Shown: positions 1 to 9,543 of the stretch, piece by piece
Layout: the number at the start of each line of letters is the position of its first letter
Position numbering within the stretch: position 1 is the stretch's first letter
Assembly: GCF_021462825.1 (NCBI RefSeq)
Contig: NZ_JAKEEB010000007.1
Location: 124,001 to 188,000, forward strand
From: Streptomyces glomeratus
Lineage (GTDB): Bacteria; Actinomycetota; Actinomycetes; Streptomycetales; Streptomycetaceae
DNA length: 64,000 nucleotides
Direction: 5' to 3'
The notes under the pieces: generated by a model
Databases searched by the model: none
What the model saw: the letters and a program-made list of their open reading frames with translations, nothing else
What the model was told of the DNA's origin: nothing
Translations under genes and position numbers: made by a program

Positions 1-1145
1 CCCTGGCGCGCCACTGTCACGACCTGTTCGGTTTCACACCGCTGGACTCGATCGACCTGGACGTGCCGCTCGCCGGGGTGCGGGGGGTGGCCTATGTGCT
101 GCCGAGCGCGGTCAGCCCGGCGCAGCGGGCGAGCCACCGGGTGCATCTGAAGGGCATGCTGCTGACCGAGCGGGCCGAACAGCTGCTGCCCGACTGGGCG
201 TTCTTCGTGCGCTGTGTCCTCGACACGGACAGTCTGCGACCCACGGCCTCCCGCGAGTCGCTGTACGAGGACGAGACGCTGGCAGCCGTGCGGGAGGCGC
301 TGGGGGAGCGCATCCGCTCCTGGCTGACCGGGCTCGCGGCCGGCGACCCCGAGCGCCTGGCCGCCTTCCTGTCCGTGCACTACCTGGGGGTGAAGTCGCT
401 CGCGCGGCACGACGGGGAGATGCTGCGCACGATGCTGCCGTGGCTCCCCTTCGAGACCACGGACGGGCGGCTGTCCCTGGAGGAGTTCGCACAGCGGCAC
501 CCGGTCGTGCACTTCACGCGCACGGTGGAGGAGTACCGGCAGGTCGCGCCGATCGCGTCCGCGCAGGGCGTCGGAGTGGTCAACGGCGGCTACACCTACG
601 ACAGCGAACTGGTGCAGGCCCTGCCGTCGGTGCGCCCGGGGACGGTGGTCGCGGAGCTGGACGCGGACACCGTGACCGCGCACCTGGACGCGGTGGACCC
701 GGCCGAGGAGCTGGCGCTGTCGGCCTTCCTGGGAGCGGCACGCGCCAGACTCGACCCGCTCGGCTGCGATGTCGTCCTGCGCGCGTTCCACCCCCTGTCC
801 GTGCCCGCCCTGCACCTGGACGACCGGGCGACCCGCCACGAGCAGGCCCGCGCGGAGGCCGAGGAGCAGGCCGACGACCTGTGGGCGGGGATCCTCGGAT
901 CGCTGCGTGGCAGCGCTCCGCGCGCGCGTCTGGTCCTCAACCACCTCAACCCGCTGATCCGCAGGATCGGCTCCCTGTGCGACCCGGAGCTGATCGGCAC
1001 CGCCACCGAGTCCCTCTACGGGCAGGCCCTGCTGATGGCCCAGCGCCCGCTGCGGCCGGCGGACTCCGCGCTGCTGAACCGGGCATTCATCGGCCTGCTC
1101 GAATGGGCCACCCACACCGACTCCCCCAAGGACGGCTCCCGATGA
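1..1145 (+). CDS. HSP90-family chaperone, C-terminal part (gene starts before window)
   Basis: C-terminal part of an HSP90/HtpG-family ATP-dependent cytoplasmic chaperone. The frame is open from base 3, so the N-terminal GHKL ATPase domain lies outside the window. What is visible is the end of the middle domain and the C-terminal region: a GVRGVAYVLPS strand, the KGMLLTERAEQLLPDW segment, and DSLRPTASRESLYED, which corresponds to the DxLPLNVSRExL signature of classical HSP90. The rest is more divergent than E. coli HtpG, as expected for the actinobacterial HSP90-like subgroup. The stop codon overlaps the next start (ATGA at 1142-1145), so translation of the following TPR protein is probably coupled. 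Family assignment is firm; the client is unknown. Confidence 0.85.
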   Translation, partial: LARHCHDLFGFTPLDSIDLDVPLAGVRGVAYVLPSAVSPAQRASHRVHLKGMLLTERAEQLLPDWAFFVRCVLDTDSLRPTASRESLYEDETLAAVREALGERIRSWLTGLAAGDPERLAAFLSVHYLGVKSLARHDGEMLRTMLPWLPFETTDGRLSLEEFAQRHPVVHFTRTVEEYRQVAPIASAQGVGVVNGGYTYDSELVQALPSVRPGTVVAELDADTVTAHLDAVDPAEELALSAFLGAARARLDPLGCDVVLRAFHPLSVPALHLDDRATRHEQARAEAEEQADDLWAGILGSLRGSAPRARLVLNHLNPLIRRIGSLCDPELIGTATESLYGQALLMAQRPLRPADSALLNRAFIGLLEWATHTDSPKDGSR

Positions 1146-4036
1146 GCCAGGTCATGGACTTCGACTCGCTGCGCCGGGCGATGGCGGACAACTACGAGCA
1201 GCCGGAGGGCCCGGCGCGCAACGCGCGCGCGGAGCAACTGCTCGCGGAGGCGGAGAAACTGAACATTCCGCTGGCCGTGATCGAGGCGCTCGGGCACCAG
1301 TTGAAGGTCTACAACTACAGCTCCGAGAAGGACAAGATGTTCGTCCCCTTCGCGCGACTGCTGCGCATGTGGGACGAGCGCCCGGAGGACTTCGACGAGT
1401 ACGAGACCCACTCGCTGCACTGGGTCTTCAAGTGGATGTCGGCGGGCATGCTGGGCCAGCCGCACATCCCGCTCGCCTCCATGGAGAAGTGGCTCGGCGA
1501 GATGGAGCACCGCTACCGGCTCGCCGGCCACTCCGAACGCGCCGTACGCAGCGCGGAGTTCAGCGTCGCCGCGCACATCGGTGACCTGGATCGCGCCGAA
1601 CGGGCGTACGCCGCATGGCTGGCCGCCGACCGTGACGAGATGGCCGACTGCCATGCGTGCGAGCTGCACGACCAGGGGTGGTGGCAGGCGCGCAAGGGCG
1701 AGGACGAGCGGGCGCTGGAGCTGTGGCGGCCCGTGCTGGACGGGGAGTACGTGTGCGCGCACGAGCCGCACGCCGTCCTGGCCTCCTCGCTGCTGCCACT
1801 GCTGCGCCTGGGCCGTCCGGACGAGGCGCGGGGGCACCACCTGCGCGGGTTCCGGCTGGTGCGGGGCATGGAGAGCATGCGCAGCTCGTACGCCGACCAT
1901 GTGGAGTTCTGCGCGCTGACCGGCAACGAGGCCCGCGGTCTGGAACTGCTGGCCGAGCGTCCGGCGTACTTCACGGACCCCGGGGAGCCGCGCAGCAGGC
2001 TGGACTTCCTGGCGGTGGTGACCCTGCTGATGGACCGGCTGGTCGCGCTGGGGCTCGGCGGGCAGGCGGTGCCGGGCCCGGCGGGCCGGGAGTGGACCGC
2101 CCGGGAACTCGCCGCCCACGCGCGCGAGGAAGCGCTGGCGCTCGCCGCCCGCTTCGATGCGCGCAACGGGACGGCCTACGTCGGTCAGCGCACCCGGGAG
2201 CGGATGGACCGCCGTCCGCTGATGGACCGGCTGCCGCTCGGCGTGCGAACGGCCCGCCCGGCGCCCGCGCCCGCACCGGTGCCTGCCGCGCCGGTTCCGG
2301 AGCGGGACCTTCCGGCGCTGCTCGCCGAGGCGCGGCGGCTGTCGGACGCCATGGATCCACAGGCAGTGGACGCGTGGGCGGCGGTGGCGCGAGCGGCGGA
2401 GGGCCGCGAGCTGGATGCCCGGGACCGCGCGGACCTCGCCGACCACGAGGCGATCGGCCGGGGCCCGGAGGGCGCCGAGTCCTTCGAGCGCGCGGCCGAG
2501 CTCTACGCGGCGGCGGGCGACCCGGGTGAGGCGCTGGCGGCACGCGCGCGTGCCGCGTTCGTCCGCGCCCTGACGGGCCACTCCGACCGGGCGCTGGAGG
2601 AGATCACCGGGCTGCGGCAGGAGGCCCTCGCCCTCTTCGAGGAAGGCGGTACGGGGGTACGGCAGACCGCATCCGTCCTGGTGGGGCGGGCCCGCATCCT
2701 GATGCACCGGCTGGAGGAGGACGAGGGCTCCGCCGGGGCCGCCGAGGAGGCCGTACGGGAGCTGCTGGCGTTCGCCGGGCCGCACACGGCCGAGATACGT
2801 CTGGCGTCCCGGGCCGCGGAGGCCACGGCCATGCTCGCGGAACTGGCCGGGCGGGCCGGGGACGCGGAGGCGGCGGCGGAGCTGCTGCGGCGGGCGGCCG
2901 AGGAGTACGTGGCGGCGGGCCTGCCCTGGTTCGCGGTGGAGCACGAGGCACGGCTGGCCCATCTCGCGCGGCAGCTGGACGACCCGGAGGGCGGCGAGCG
3001 GGCGGCCCGCGCGGCGCTGGAGCACGGTCAGGGGCATCTGGAGCCCGCCGGGCAGGCGCAGCTGCACCTGGGGCTGGCGGAGGCGCTGAGTACCTCGGGA
3101 CGGGTCGCGGAGGCCGCGGAGCACGCCCTGGAGGCCGCCCACTGGGCCGACGAGGCCGGCGAGGGCCCGACGCTGGGCGCGTGGGCGCGGCACCAGCTGG
3201 GCGGTCTGCTGCTGCGGCAGGGCCGGTTCGCGGAGGCGGCCGAGGTGCTGGAGTCGGCACTGCCCGATCTGACCGCGGAGACGCACGGCGAGGGCGCGAT
3301 CGTGCAGACGCAGTGGTGGCTCGGCGACTGCCACACGGAGCTGGGCGAGCACCGGGACGCCGCCGAGCGGTGGCTGCGGGCAGCCGAGATCGCCCGGCAC
3401 TGGCCGGAGCAGCGGGACCACGCCATGCTGGCGCATCTGGCCGCGGAGGCGCTGGGCCACGCGGACCTGCCGGAGGAGGCGGACCGGGCCTACGCCCGCG
3501 CCGCGGACCTGTGGCGCGGCCTCGGCAACACCCACGGCCTGGTGCGCGCCCTGCGTGCCCGTGCCTGGCTCGCCGCTCGCGGGGAGGGGGGCCTGGACGC
3601 GGCCCGGGAGCTGATGGCGGAGGCGGCCGGGGTATGCGAGTCCGGCTCGCCCGAGGACGACGAGGCGCGGATCCGGCTGGTCACCGAACTCGGCCACACC
3701 CACCGCCAGTTCGGCGATCTGGTCGCCCGGTCGGCCGCAGAGGGCACGGACGAGGGCACGCTGCGGGCGGCCTTCGAGGAGGCCCTCGGACACATCGTGG
3801 AGGCGATCGCGGTCTTCGCGTCCCTCGGGGCGGTCGCCCTCGGCCCGCGCACCGGCGCCGAACTGGCCGCGGGATGGCTGGAGGCCGACCTTGGCCGCCC
3901 GGACGCGGCGTCGGCACGCGCGCGTGCGGTGCTGTCGGCGTACGAGGGCGCCGACGGCGGCGCCGAGCCGGTGCGGGCACGGCGCGCCGAGGCGGAACGG
4001 CTGCTCGAGGCGCTGGACGCGCAGCGCAAGGAGTGA
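1142..4036 (+). CDS. Large tetratricopeptide-repeat protein coupled to the HSP90 gene
   Basis: A 964-residue, alanine- and glutamate-rich helical protein. The start is the ATG in the ATGA overlap with the HSP90 gene; the same frame is open upstream but only as a shadow of the chaperone. Repeated helix pairs of TPR character cover most of residues 380-950 (for example segments like EAAEVLESALPDL and EHRDAAERWLRAAEIARHWPEQ), while residues 1-300 form a less regular helical domain. No signal peptide, membrane span or catalytic motif is evident. TPR domains are classic HSP90 partners in eukaryotes, so overlap with an HSP90 gene suggests a co-chaperone or client adaptor; that role is inferred from context only. 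A strong hairpin follows the stop. Confidence 0.8.
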   Translation: MSQVMDFDSLRRAMADNYEQPEGPARNARAEQLLAEAEKLNIPLAVIEALGHQLKVYNYSSEKDKMFVPFARLLRMWDERPEDFDEYETHSLHWVFKWMSAGMLGQPHIPLASMEKWLGEMEHRYRLAGHSERAVRSAEFSVAAHIGDLDRAERAYAAWLAADRDEMADCHACELHDQGWWQARKGEDERALELWRPVLDGEYVCAHEPHAVLASSLLPLLRLGRPDEARGHHLRGFRLVRGMESMRSSYADHVEFCALTGNEARGLELLAERPAYFTDPGEPRSRLDFLAVVTLLMDRLVALGLGGQAVPGPAGREWTARELAAHAREEALALAARFDARNGTAYVGQRTRERMDRRPLMDRLPLGVRTARPAPAPAPVPAAPVPERDLPALLAEARRLSDAMDPQAVDAWAAVARAAEGRELDARDRADLADHEAIGRGPEGAESFERAAELYAAAGDPGEALAARARAAFVRALTGHSDRALEEITGLRQEALALFEEGGTGVRQTASVLVGRARILMHRLEEDEGSAGAAEEAVRELLAFAGPHTAEIRLASRAAEATAMLAELAGRAGDAEAAAELLRRAAEEYVAAGLPWFAVEHEARLAHLARQLDDPEGGERAARAALEHGQGHLEPAGQAQLHLGLAEALSTSGRVAEAAEHALEAAHWADEAGEGPTLGAWARHQLGGLLLRQGRFAEAAEVLESALPDLTAETHGEGAIVQTQWWLGDCHTELGEHRDAAERWLRAAEIARHWPEQRDHAMLAHLAAEALGHADLPEEADRAYARAADLWRGLGNTHGLVRALRARAWLAARGEGGLDAARELMAEAAGVCESGSPEDDEARIRLVTELGHTHRQFGDLVARSAAEGTDEGTLRAAFEEALGHIVEAIAVFASLGAVALGPRTGAELAAGWLEADLGRPDAASARARAVLSAYEGADGGAEPVRARRAEAERLLEALDAQRKE

Positions 4037-4043
4037 CGCCCGT

Positions 4044-4098
4044 GCCGGGTGCCCGTGATCGCGGACGGGCACCCGGCGCGCACCGCCGGGTGCGCGCC
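4044..4098. terminator. Paired hairpins between convergent genes
   Basis: A perfect 13-bp stem (4044-4056 with 4065-4077, 8-nt loop) is followed by an overlapping alternative 10-bp stem (4075-4084 with 4089-4098). It lies between the stop of the TPR gene and the convergent stop of the DAK2 gene, so it probably ends transcription from both sides. There is no T-tract, which is common for Streptomyces terminators. Confidence 0.6.
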
Positions 4099-4147
4099 GC
4101 CTGCTGCCCTGCCCCGACGGCCGGAGAACCGGCGCCGGCCGTTCACC

Positions 4148-5821
4148 TCACTCCACGCCGATCAGCAGCAGCGGCCCCTGCCGCCCGCCCCGGTAGACCA
4201 CCGTGTCGACCGCCAGGTACGACTCGCGCACCCGGGCCTCCAGATGCGCCGCGACCGTCTCGGGGGCCTCGTCGCCCAGAACCAGCGTGACCATCTCGCC
4301 GCCCGCCGCCAGCATCCGGTCCAGGACGGTCTCGGCGGTCGCCGTGACGTCCGAGCCGATGACCGCGACGTCGCCGTCGATCAGGCCGAGGACGTCCCCG
4401 GCCTGGCAGATGCCCGCCATCGTCCAGGACTGGCGTTCGGCGACCGCGACCTCGGCGTAACGGGTCGCCCCCGCCGCCGACGTCATCGCCACGACGTCCT
4501 CGTCGAAGCGCCGCTCCGGCTCGTGGACGGCCAGCGCCGCGATCCCCTGCACCGCGGACCGGGTCGGGATCAGCGCCACGCGGATCCCCTCCGTACGGGC
4601 CTGCTCGGCCGCCGCGGCCGCGGTGTGGCGCAGGTCCGCGTCGTTGGGCAGCAGCACCACCTCGCGCGCGTGCGCCCGCCGCACCGCCTGCACCAGTTCG
4701 CCGCTCGCCGGCGGCTCTCCGGGCCGGGCGAGCACGGTGGTCGCCCCGGCCTCCTGGTACAGCCCGGCCAGGCCCTCGCCCGGCACGACCGCCACCACCG
4801 CACGCTGGGCCCGCTCGCGCGGCGGCCGCGCGGCACGCGTGGTGTGCACGTCGCCGGCGGCGAAGTGCGTGATCCGGATCCGGTACGGCCGCCCGGCCTC
4901 GACGCCCGCCTCGACGGCGGCGCCCGCGTCGTCGAGGTGCACATGGACGTTCCACAGCCCGTCGCCGCCGACCACGACCAGTGAGTCGCCGAGCGCGTCG
5001 AGCCGCTCCCGCAGCCGTGCCACGGCCTCGTCGTCGGCCTCGAGGAGGTAGATCACCTCGTAGGCGGGGCCGCCGCCGTCCGCCGGGGCGCCCGCGCACT
5101 CCTCGGAGCCGACCCGAAAGTCGCCGTTCACGCGCGCGTAGGCCCCCGGACCGCCGGGGACCGGTGGTGCCTCCCCCGTGAAGGTCTCCACGAGGGCGGC
5201 GAGCACCGCCACCAGACCCCGGCCGCCGGCGTCGACGACACCGGCACGCTCCAGGACCGCCAGCTGCCCAGGGGTCTCCGCGAGGGCCGCCCGCGCTCCC
5301 TCGTACGCCGCCCGGGCGACGCCGGCGCAGTTCTCCTTCGCGCCGACGGCCGCGTCCGCGGCGGCCGAGGCGACCGTCAGGACGGTGCCCTCCACGGGGT
5401 GGGCGACGGCGTGCCGCGCGGAGTCGGCCGCCCTCCGCAGCGCGAGGCGCAGTCTCCGGGCGTCGGTGTGAGCGCTCTCACCGTCGGCGGCGAGCACCTG
5501 GGCCATGCCGCGCAGGAGCTGCGCGAGGATCGTCCCCGAGTTGCCGCGGGCCCCGATGAGCGCGCCGTGCGCCATGGCCCGCACGGCGTCGGCGAGCGTC
5601 GGCCGCTCGGTGCCGCCCGCCTCGTATCCGGCGAAGACCGCCTCGACGGCCGCGGCGGCCGACTCCACGGTCAGATAGAGATTCGTGCCGGTGTCCCCGT
5701 CGGCCACGGGATAGACGTTGATCGCGTCGATCTCCTCGCGCGCCCGTCCCAGCGCCTTGAGCGCGAGACCGCACCAGGTGCGCACCGCGAGGGCATCCAA
5801 TGGCTGCGGCACCTGCGCCAC
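4148..5821 (-). CDS. DAK2 domain protein, FakA/YloV-like kinase
   Basis: A 557-residue protein of the DhaL/DAK2 family in the two-domain FakA (YloV) arrangement. The N-terminal DAK2 domain carries the nucleotide/Mg-binding motif DGDTGTN at residues 41-47 and the GARGNSGTILAQLLRG loop near residue 100. The C-terminal half resembles the DAK1_2 domain of FakA. FakA in Firmicutes phosphorylates fatty acids bound to FakB (DegV family); no FakB gene is visible here, so the substrate is inferred. I chose the GTG at 5821 because AAGGAGG sits 5 nt before it and family members begin close to the PQPLDALAVRTW segment; an ATG 34 codons upstream is in frame but has a proline/arginine-rich, unconserved extension. 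It is divergent from rpmB. Confidence 0.85.
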   Translation of the reverse strand: MAQVPQPLDALAVRTWCGLALKALGRAREEIDAINVYPVADGDTGTNLYLTVESAAAAVEAVFAGYEAGGTERPTLADAVRAMAHGALIGARGNSGTILAQLLRGMAQVLAADGESAHTDARRLRLALRRAADSARHAVAHPVEGTVLTVASAAADAAVGAKENCAGVARAAYEGARAALAETPGQLAVLERAGVVDAGGRGLVAVLAALVETFTGEAPPVPGGPGAYARVNGDFRVGSEECAGAPADGGGPAYEVIYLLEADDEAVARLRERLDALGDSLVVVGGDGLWNVHVHLDDAGAAVEAGVEAGRPYRIRITHFAAGDVHTTRAARPPRERAQRAVVAVVPGEGLAGLYQEAGATTVLARPGEPPASGELVQAVRRAHAREVVLLPNDADLRHTAAAAAEQARTEGIRVALIPTRSAVQGIAALAVHEPERRFDEDVVAMTSAAGATRYAEVAVAERQSWTMAGICQAGDVLGLIDGDVAVIGSDVTATAETVLDRMLAAGGEMVTLVLGDEAPETVAAHLEARVRESYLAVDTVVYRGGRQGPLLLIGVE

Positions 5822-5985
5822 CTGCGCCTCCTTGAGCTGCTGGACGTGGGACGCAGCGTAGACCCACAGCGGGTACGGCCCGGAAGAGGGCCGGGCGGAC
5901 GTCCGGCGCCAGGGCCCCGGCACGGCCGGCTGCGGATCCGAGCCGTTCCGGGGCCCGGACCCGGCTGCGGGGCGGCCGTGGTAGT

Positions 5986-6015
5986 TTCGTTGTACGGGCG
6001 CAGCCGTTGTATGCT
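5986..6015 (+). promoter_or_regulatory. Putative rpmB promoter
   Basis: A -35-like TTCGTT (5986-5991) and a -10-like TATGCT (6010-6015) are separated by 18 bp, in the divergent region between the DAK2 gene and rpmB. Assigned by pattern only. Confidence 0.4.
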
Positions 6016-6079
6016 GCTCCGGTTGCCCGATCCAGGTCGGGCTTTTCCCCCGGCAGAGCCACTCAGATCCTATGATCTC

Positions 6080-6099
6080 GATCCCGGCATGCCGGGATC
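6080..6099. promoter_or_regulatory. Perfect 20-bp palindrome in the rpmB leader
   Basis: GATCCCGGCA followed directly by its reverse complement TGCCGGGATC, about 35 bp before the rpmB start and downstream of the putative promoter. In DNA it could be a dimeric regulator site; in RNA it would fold as a hairpin, although a loop must open its central pairs. No regulator is assigned. Confidence 0.45.
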
Positions 6100-6134
6100 A
6101 ACCGTAAGTGCATCTGAAGTCTTTGGAGTGACCC

Positions 6135-6320
6135 GTGGCTGCCAACTGCGACGTCTGCGGCAAGGGGCCGGGCTTCGGCAACAACATCTCGCACTCGCAC
6201 CGCCGTACGTCCCGCCGCTGGAACCCGAACATCCAGCGTGTGCGTACCGTGGTGGGCGGGACGCCGAAGCGCGTGAACGCTTGCACCTCGTGCATCAAGG
6301 CCGGCAAGGTCTCGCGCTGA
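6135..6320 (+). CDS. rpmB: 50S ribosomal protein L28, zinc-ribbon (C+) form
   Basis: A 61-residue ribosomal protein L28 of the large subunit. The N-terminal sequence [16 protein letters not shown] and the [11 protein letters not shown] block are characteristic. Cys5 and Cys8 (CxxC) together with the later CTSC pair near residues 50-53 form a zinc ribbon, so this is the zinc-containing C+ paralogue; actinobacteria often carry a second, cysteine-free copy induced when zinc is scarce. The start is GTG at 6135, preceded by GGAG with 6-nt spacing. The gene is monocistronic, with its own hairpin terminator directly after it. Confidence 0.97.
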   Translation: MAANCDVCGKGPGFGNNISHSHRRTSRRWNPNIQRVRTVVGGTPKRVNACTSCIKAGKVSR

Positions 6321-6361
6321 CGCCCAGTTAAGCGCGCGGCCACCGCTGGTTCGCTGCACAG

Positions 6362-6390
6362 AGCCGGTCCACTGACGTGGGCCGGCTTTC
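6362..6390 (+). terminator. Rho-independent terminator of rpmB
   Basis: An 11-bp stem with one G-T pair (6362-6372 with 6377-6387) and a TGAC loop, followed by TTCTGCT. It lies between the rpmB stop and the downstream regulator gene. Confidence 0.65.
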
Positions 6391-6430
6391 TGCTGTGCCC
6401 GCACGGCCGCCGCCTGCCAGAATCCGCCCC

Positions 6431-9400
6431 ATGCGCTTCGGCATCCTCGGCCCCCTCGACGTCCGCACCGGAGACGGAACCCCCCTAGACCCGGGCGGCC
6501 CCCGCCCCCGCGCACTGCTGACCCTGCTGCTCCTCGACGCGGGCCGGACCGTGTCCACCGAGCGCCTCGCCGACGGTCTGTACGGCGAGGAGCCGCCCGC
6601 GGGCCGGGCCAACGCGCTCCAGTCGCAGATCTCCCGCCTCCGCAAGCGGCTGGCCCCGCACACGCGGATCGAGGCGACCGCCACCGGCTACCGGCTCTCC
6701 GTCTCCCCCGACACCGTGGACGCCCACCGCTTCGAGCGGCTCGCCCGGGAGGGCGCCTCGGCTCTGGCGGCCGGTGACCACCACGGGGCCGCGGCCGTGC
6801 TGCGGGAGGCCCTCGGCCTGTGGCGCGGCCCCGCCCTAGCCGATCTGCCCGGCGCGCCCGCCGGGCGGGTCCGCCTGGAGGAGCTGCGGCTGGCCGCCGT
6901 GCAGGACCGCGCCGAGGCGGACCTCGCGCTCGGCGCCGGACCCCGCCTCGTGCCCGAGCTGCGCGAACTGCTCGCCGTCCACCCGCTGAGCGAGCGGCTG
7001 TACGCACTGCTGATGCGGGCCCTGCACGCGGGCGGGCGGTCCGCGGAGGCGCTCACGGTGTACGAGGAGGCCCGTCGCACGCTCGCCGAGCAGCTCGGCG
7101 CCGACCCCTCCCCCGAGCTGTCCGGTCTGCACCGGGAGCTGCTGCGCGGCACCGGGCCCGCCCAGGGCGGCCGCCTGCCCGCCCAGCTGACCCGCTTCGT
7201 CGGCCGGGCCCCGGAACTCGCCCGTATCCGGACCCTGCTCGCCTCGTCCGGCACCCGGCTGGTCACCCTCACCGGCCCGGGCGGCGCGGGCAAGACCCGC
7301 CTGGCGACGGAGGCGGCACTCAGGTACGCCGAGGGCCGGGGCGACACCGGCGGCGCCCCCGGCACCAGGGCCCGGGCCACCACACCCGACGTCTGCTTCG
7401 TCGAGCTCGCCCCCCTGACCGACGGCTCCCGGATCCCGTACGCGGTGCTGGCCGCGCTCGGTGTGCGCGAGGGGTTCCGGGGGCCCGCCGCCGACGCCGG
7501 CGATCGGCTGCTGGCCGTTCTTGAGGACCGGGAGCTGCTGCTGGTGCTCGACAACTGCGAGCACCTCGTGGAGGACGCGGCACGGTGGGCCGCCCTCGTC
7601 CTCGGCTCCTGCCCCCGCGTACGGATCCTGGCGACCGGACGCGAGGCGCTGGGCATCACCGGGGAGGTGCTCTGCCCGGTGCCGCCGCTGCCCCCCGAGC
7701 AGGCGATGGGGCTCTTCCTGGACCGGGCCCGCGCCGTACGTCCCGGCTTCGACGGGCATGCGCGCGTGGCGGACGTCTGCGCCGCGCTCGACGGACTGCC
7801 GCTGGCGATCGAACTGGCCGCGGCCCGGCTGCGCACGCTGACCCCGGAGGAGCTGGCCGACCGCCTGGACGACCGGTTCCGGCTGCTGTCCCGGGGCGAC
7901 CGCACCAAGGCGCCCCGGCACCGCACCCTGCGCGCGGTCGTGGAGTGGAGCTGGGACCTGCTGGACGACGAGGAGCGGGAGCTGGCCCGGCGGCTGTCGG
8001 TGTTCCCGGGTGGCGCCACGCTCTGCGCGGTCGAGGCGGTGTGCGGTGTGCCGTACCCGGAGGACCTCCTGGCGTCGCTGGCCGAGAAGTCCTTCCTCGA
8101 GGTGGCGGACGGGCGCTACCGGATGCTGGAGACCATCCGCGCGTTCGCCGCCGAGCACCTGGCCGCGGCCGGTGAGCGGGAGCGGCTGCGGGACGCGCAC
8201 GCCGCGTACTTCCTGCGGCTGGCCGAGCGGGCGGAGCCGTACATCCGCGGCGGCGAGCAGCTGACCTGGCTGGCCCGGCTGACCGCCGAGCACGGCAATC
8301 TGGACGCGGCCCTGCGCCACCTGGTGGCCACGGCCCCCGAGGACGCGCTGCGCCTCATGGCTCACCTCTCCTGGTTCTGGCGGCTGCGCGGCCCGCACGG
8401 CGAACAGGTGCCCGTCGCCCTCGCGCTGCTGGCGGCGGTAGGCGACGAACCTCCCGAGGGGCTCGCCGAGGAGTACGCCCTGTGCGCGATGAACACGGTC
8501 ACCGGACGCGGCGACGACCCGGCGGAACCCGGCCGCGTCGCGCGCATCTCCGAGATCCTGCGCGCCCTGGACCGGCCGCTGCGGCTGCCGTTCACGATGG
8601 TGCTCTGGGCGCTCTGCGGAGGCCCCTTGCTCACCGCCGACACGGCACTCGAGGCCGTCCGGCTCGGCGACGACCCGTGGGGCCGCGCACTGCTCGATGT
8701 GGGGCTCGCCTACCAGGCACAGTTCGCGGGCCGACCCGGCGACTCCGAGGCCGCCTTCGCCCGGGCCCTGGCCGGCTTCCGCGCGACCGGTGACCGCTGG
8801 GGCATGGCCAACTGCCTCGATCCGCTGGGCGGCTTCGCCGACGGGCGCGGCGAGTACGGGCGGGCGCTGGAGCTGTTCGACGAGGGCCTGACGCACGTCC
8901 GGGAGCTGGAGGCGCCCGAGGAGACCGCGGACCTGCTGCGCGCCCGGGCGACCGCGCTGCTGCACCGGGGCGACTTCGAGGAGGCGGCCGCGCACTTCGA
9001 GCAGTCGGCCGGCCTCGCCCGCGCGGCCGGTGTGCCCGACAAGGAGGCGAGCGCCCGCCGGGGCCTCGGCGACCTGGCCCGGCTGACCGGGGACACCGCC
9101 CGGGCGCGCGTGGAGTACGAGAGGGCCCTTCAGGCGTGTGCCGCCAACTGGTTCAGCGTCGGCGAGAGCGTCCGCATCCTGATCGGGCTCGGCCGCACAT
9201 CGGCCGCCGAGGGGCGGACGGAGGAGGCCCGCGCCTGGTTCGGGCAGGCCGCCGGGCTCGCCGGAGAGGGGACGAGCGTGCTGGAACTCGCCGCGGCCGC
9301 CGAGGCATTGGCGTCGGTCGCCGAGTCGCCCGAGCGCGCGGCCGAGCTGCTCGGCGCCGCCACGGGCCTGCGGGGCGCGCCGCTCCCGGGCGACCCCGAT

Positions 9401-9508
9401 GTCGTACGCACCCTTCGGGCCACCCGCGAAAAGCTGTCCCCGAAAGCCTATGAAGAGGCCTTCGACCAGGGACGGCGTCTGCGGTCAGCGGCGGTCAGCG
9501 AACGGTAG
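6431..9508 (+). CDS. AfsR/SARP-type transcriptional regulator with NB-ARC and TPR domains
   Basis: A 1025-residue cytoplasmic regulator with AfsR-like architecture. Residues 1-95 form an OmpR-type winged helix beginning MRFGILGPLDV, typical of SARP proteins. Residues 96-245 form the bacterial transcriptional activation domain. A P-loop LTGPGGAGKTRLA near residue 285, with LLLVLDNCEHLVEDA as Walker B, marks an NB-ARC/STAND ATPase. A helical TPR-like region follows from about residue 600 to the C-terminus. Such proteins activate biosynthetic or stress genes after nucleotide-dependent assembly. The ATG at 6431 was preferred over an upstream in-frame ATG because conservation starts there. The FAD monooxygenase gene starts 35 bp downstream on the same strand and may be co-transcribed. 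Confidence 0.88.
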   Translation: MRFGILGPLDVRTGDGTPLDPGGPRPRALLTLLLLDAGRTVSTERLADGLYGEEPPAGRANALQSQISRLRKRLAPHTRIEATATGYRLSVSPDTVDAHRFERLAREGASALAAGDHHGAAAVLREALGLWRGPALADLPGAPAGRVRLEELRLAAVQDRAEADLALGAGPRLVPELRELLAVHPLSERLYALLMRALHAGGRSAEALTVYEEARRTLAEQLGADPSPELSGLHRELLRGTGPAQGGRLPAQLTRFVGRAPELARIRTLLASSGTRLVTLTGPGGAGKTRLATEAALRYAEGRGDTGGAPGTRARATTPDVCFVELAPLTDGSRIPYAVLAALGVREGFRGPAADAGDRLLAVLEDRELLLVLDNCEHLVEDAARWAALVLGSCPRVRILATGREALGITGEVLCPVPPLPPEQAMGLFLDRARAVRPGFDGHARVADVCAALDGLPLAIELAAARLRTLTPEELADRLDDRFRLLSRGDRTKAPRHRTLRAVVEWSWDLLDDEERELARRLSVFPGGATLCAVEAVCGVPYPEDLLASLAEKSFLEVADGRYRMLETIRAFAAEHLAAAGERERLRDAHAAYFLRLAERAEPYIRGGEQLTWLARLTAEHGNLDAALRHLVATAPEDALRLMAHLSWFWRLRGPHGEQVPVALALLAAVGDEPPEGLAEEYALCAMNTVTGRGDDPAEPGRVARISEILRALDRPLRLPFTMVLWALCGGPLLTADTALEAVRLGDDPWGRALLDVGLAYQAQFAGRPGDSEAAFARALAGFRATGDRWGMANCLDPLGGFADGRGEYGRALELFDEGLTHVRELEAPEETADLLRARATALLHRGDFEEAAAHFEQSAGLARAAGVPDKEASARRGLGDLARLTGDTARARVEYERALQACAANWFSVGESVRILIGLGRTSAAEGRTEEARAWFGQAAGLAGEGTSVLELAAAAEALASVAESPERAAELLGAATGLRGAPLPGDPDVVRTLRATREKLSPKAYEEAFDQGRRLRSAAVSER

Positions 9509-9543
9509 GAGCACGGTCAGCGCCGTCGCCGAAGCTCCTTCGC

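Noticed and set aside
1016..4072. A 1018-residue minus-strand open frame opposite the TPR gene
   Set aside because: It is a shadow frame produced by GC-biased third positions of the TPR gene; the composition is rich in Arg, Gly, Gln and Leu without any domain.
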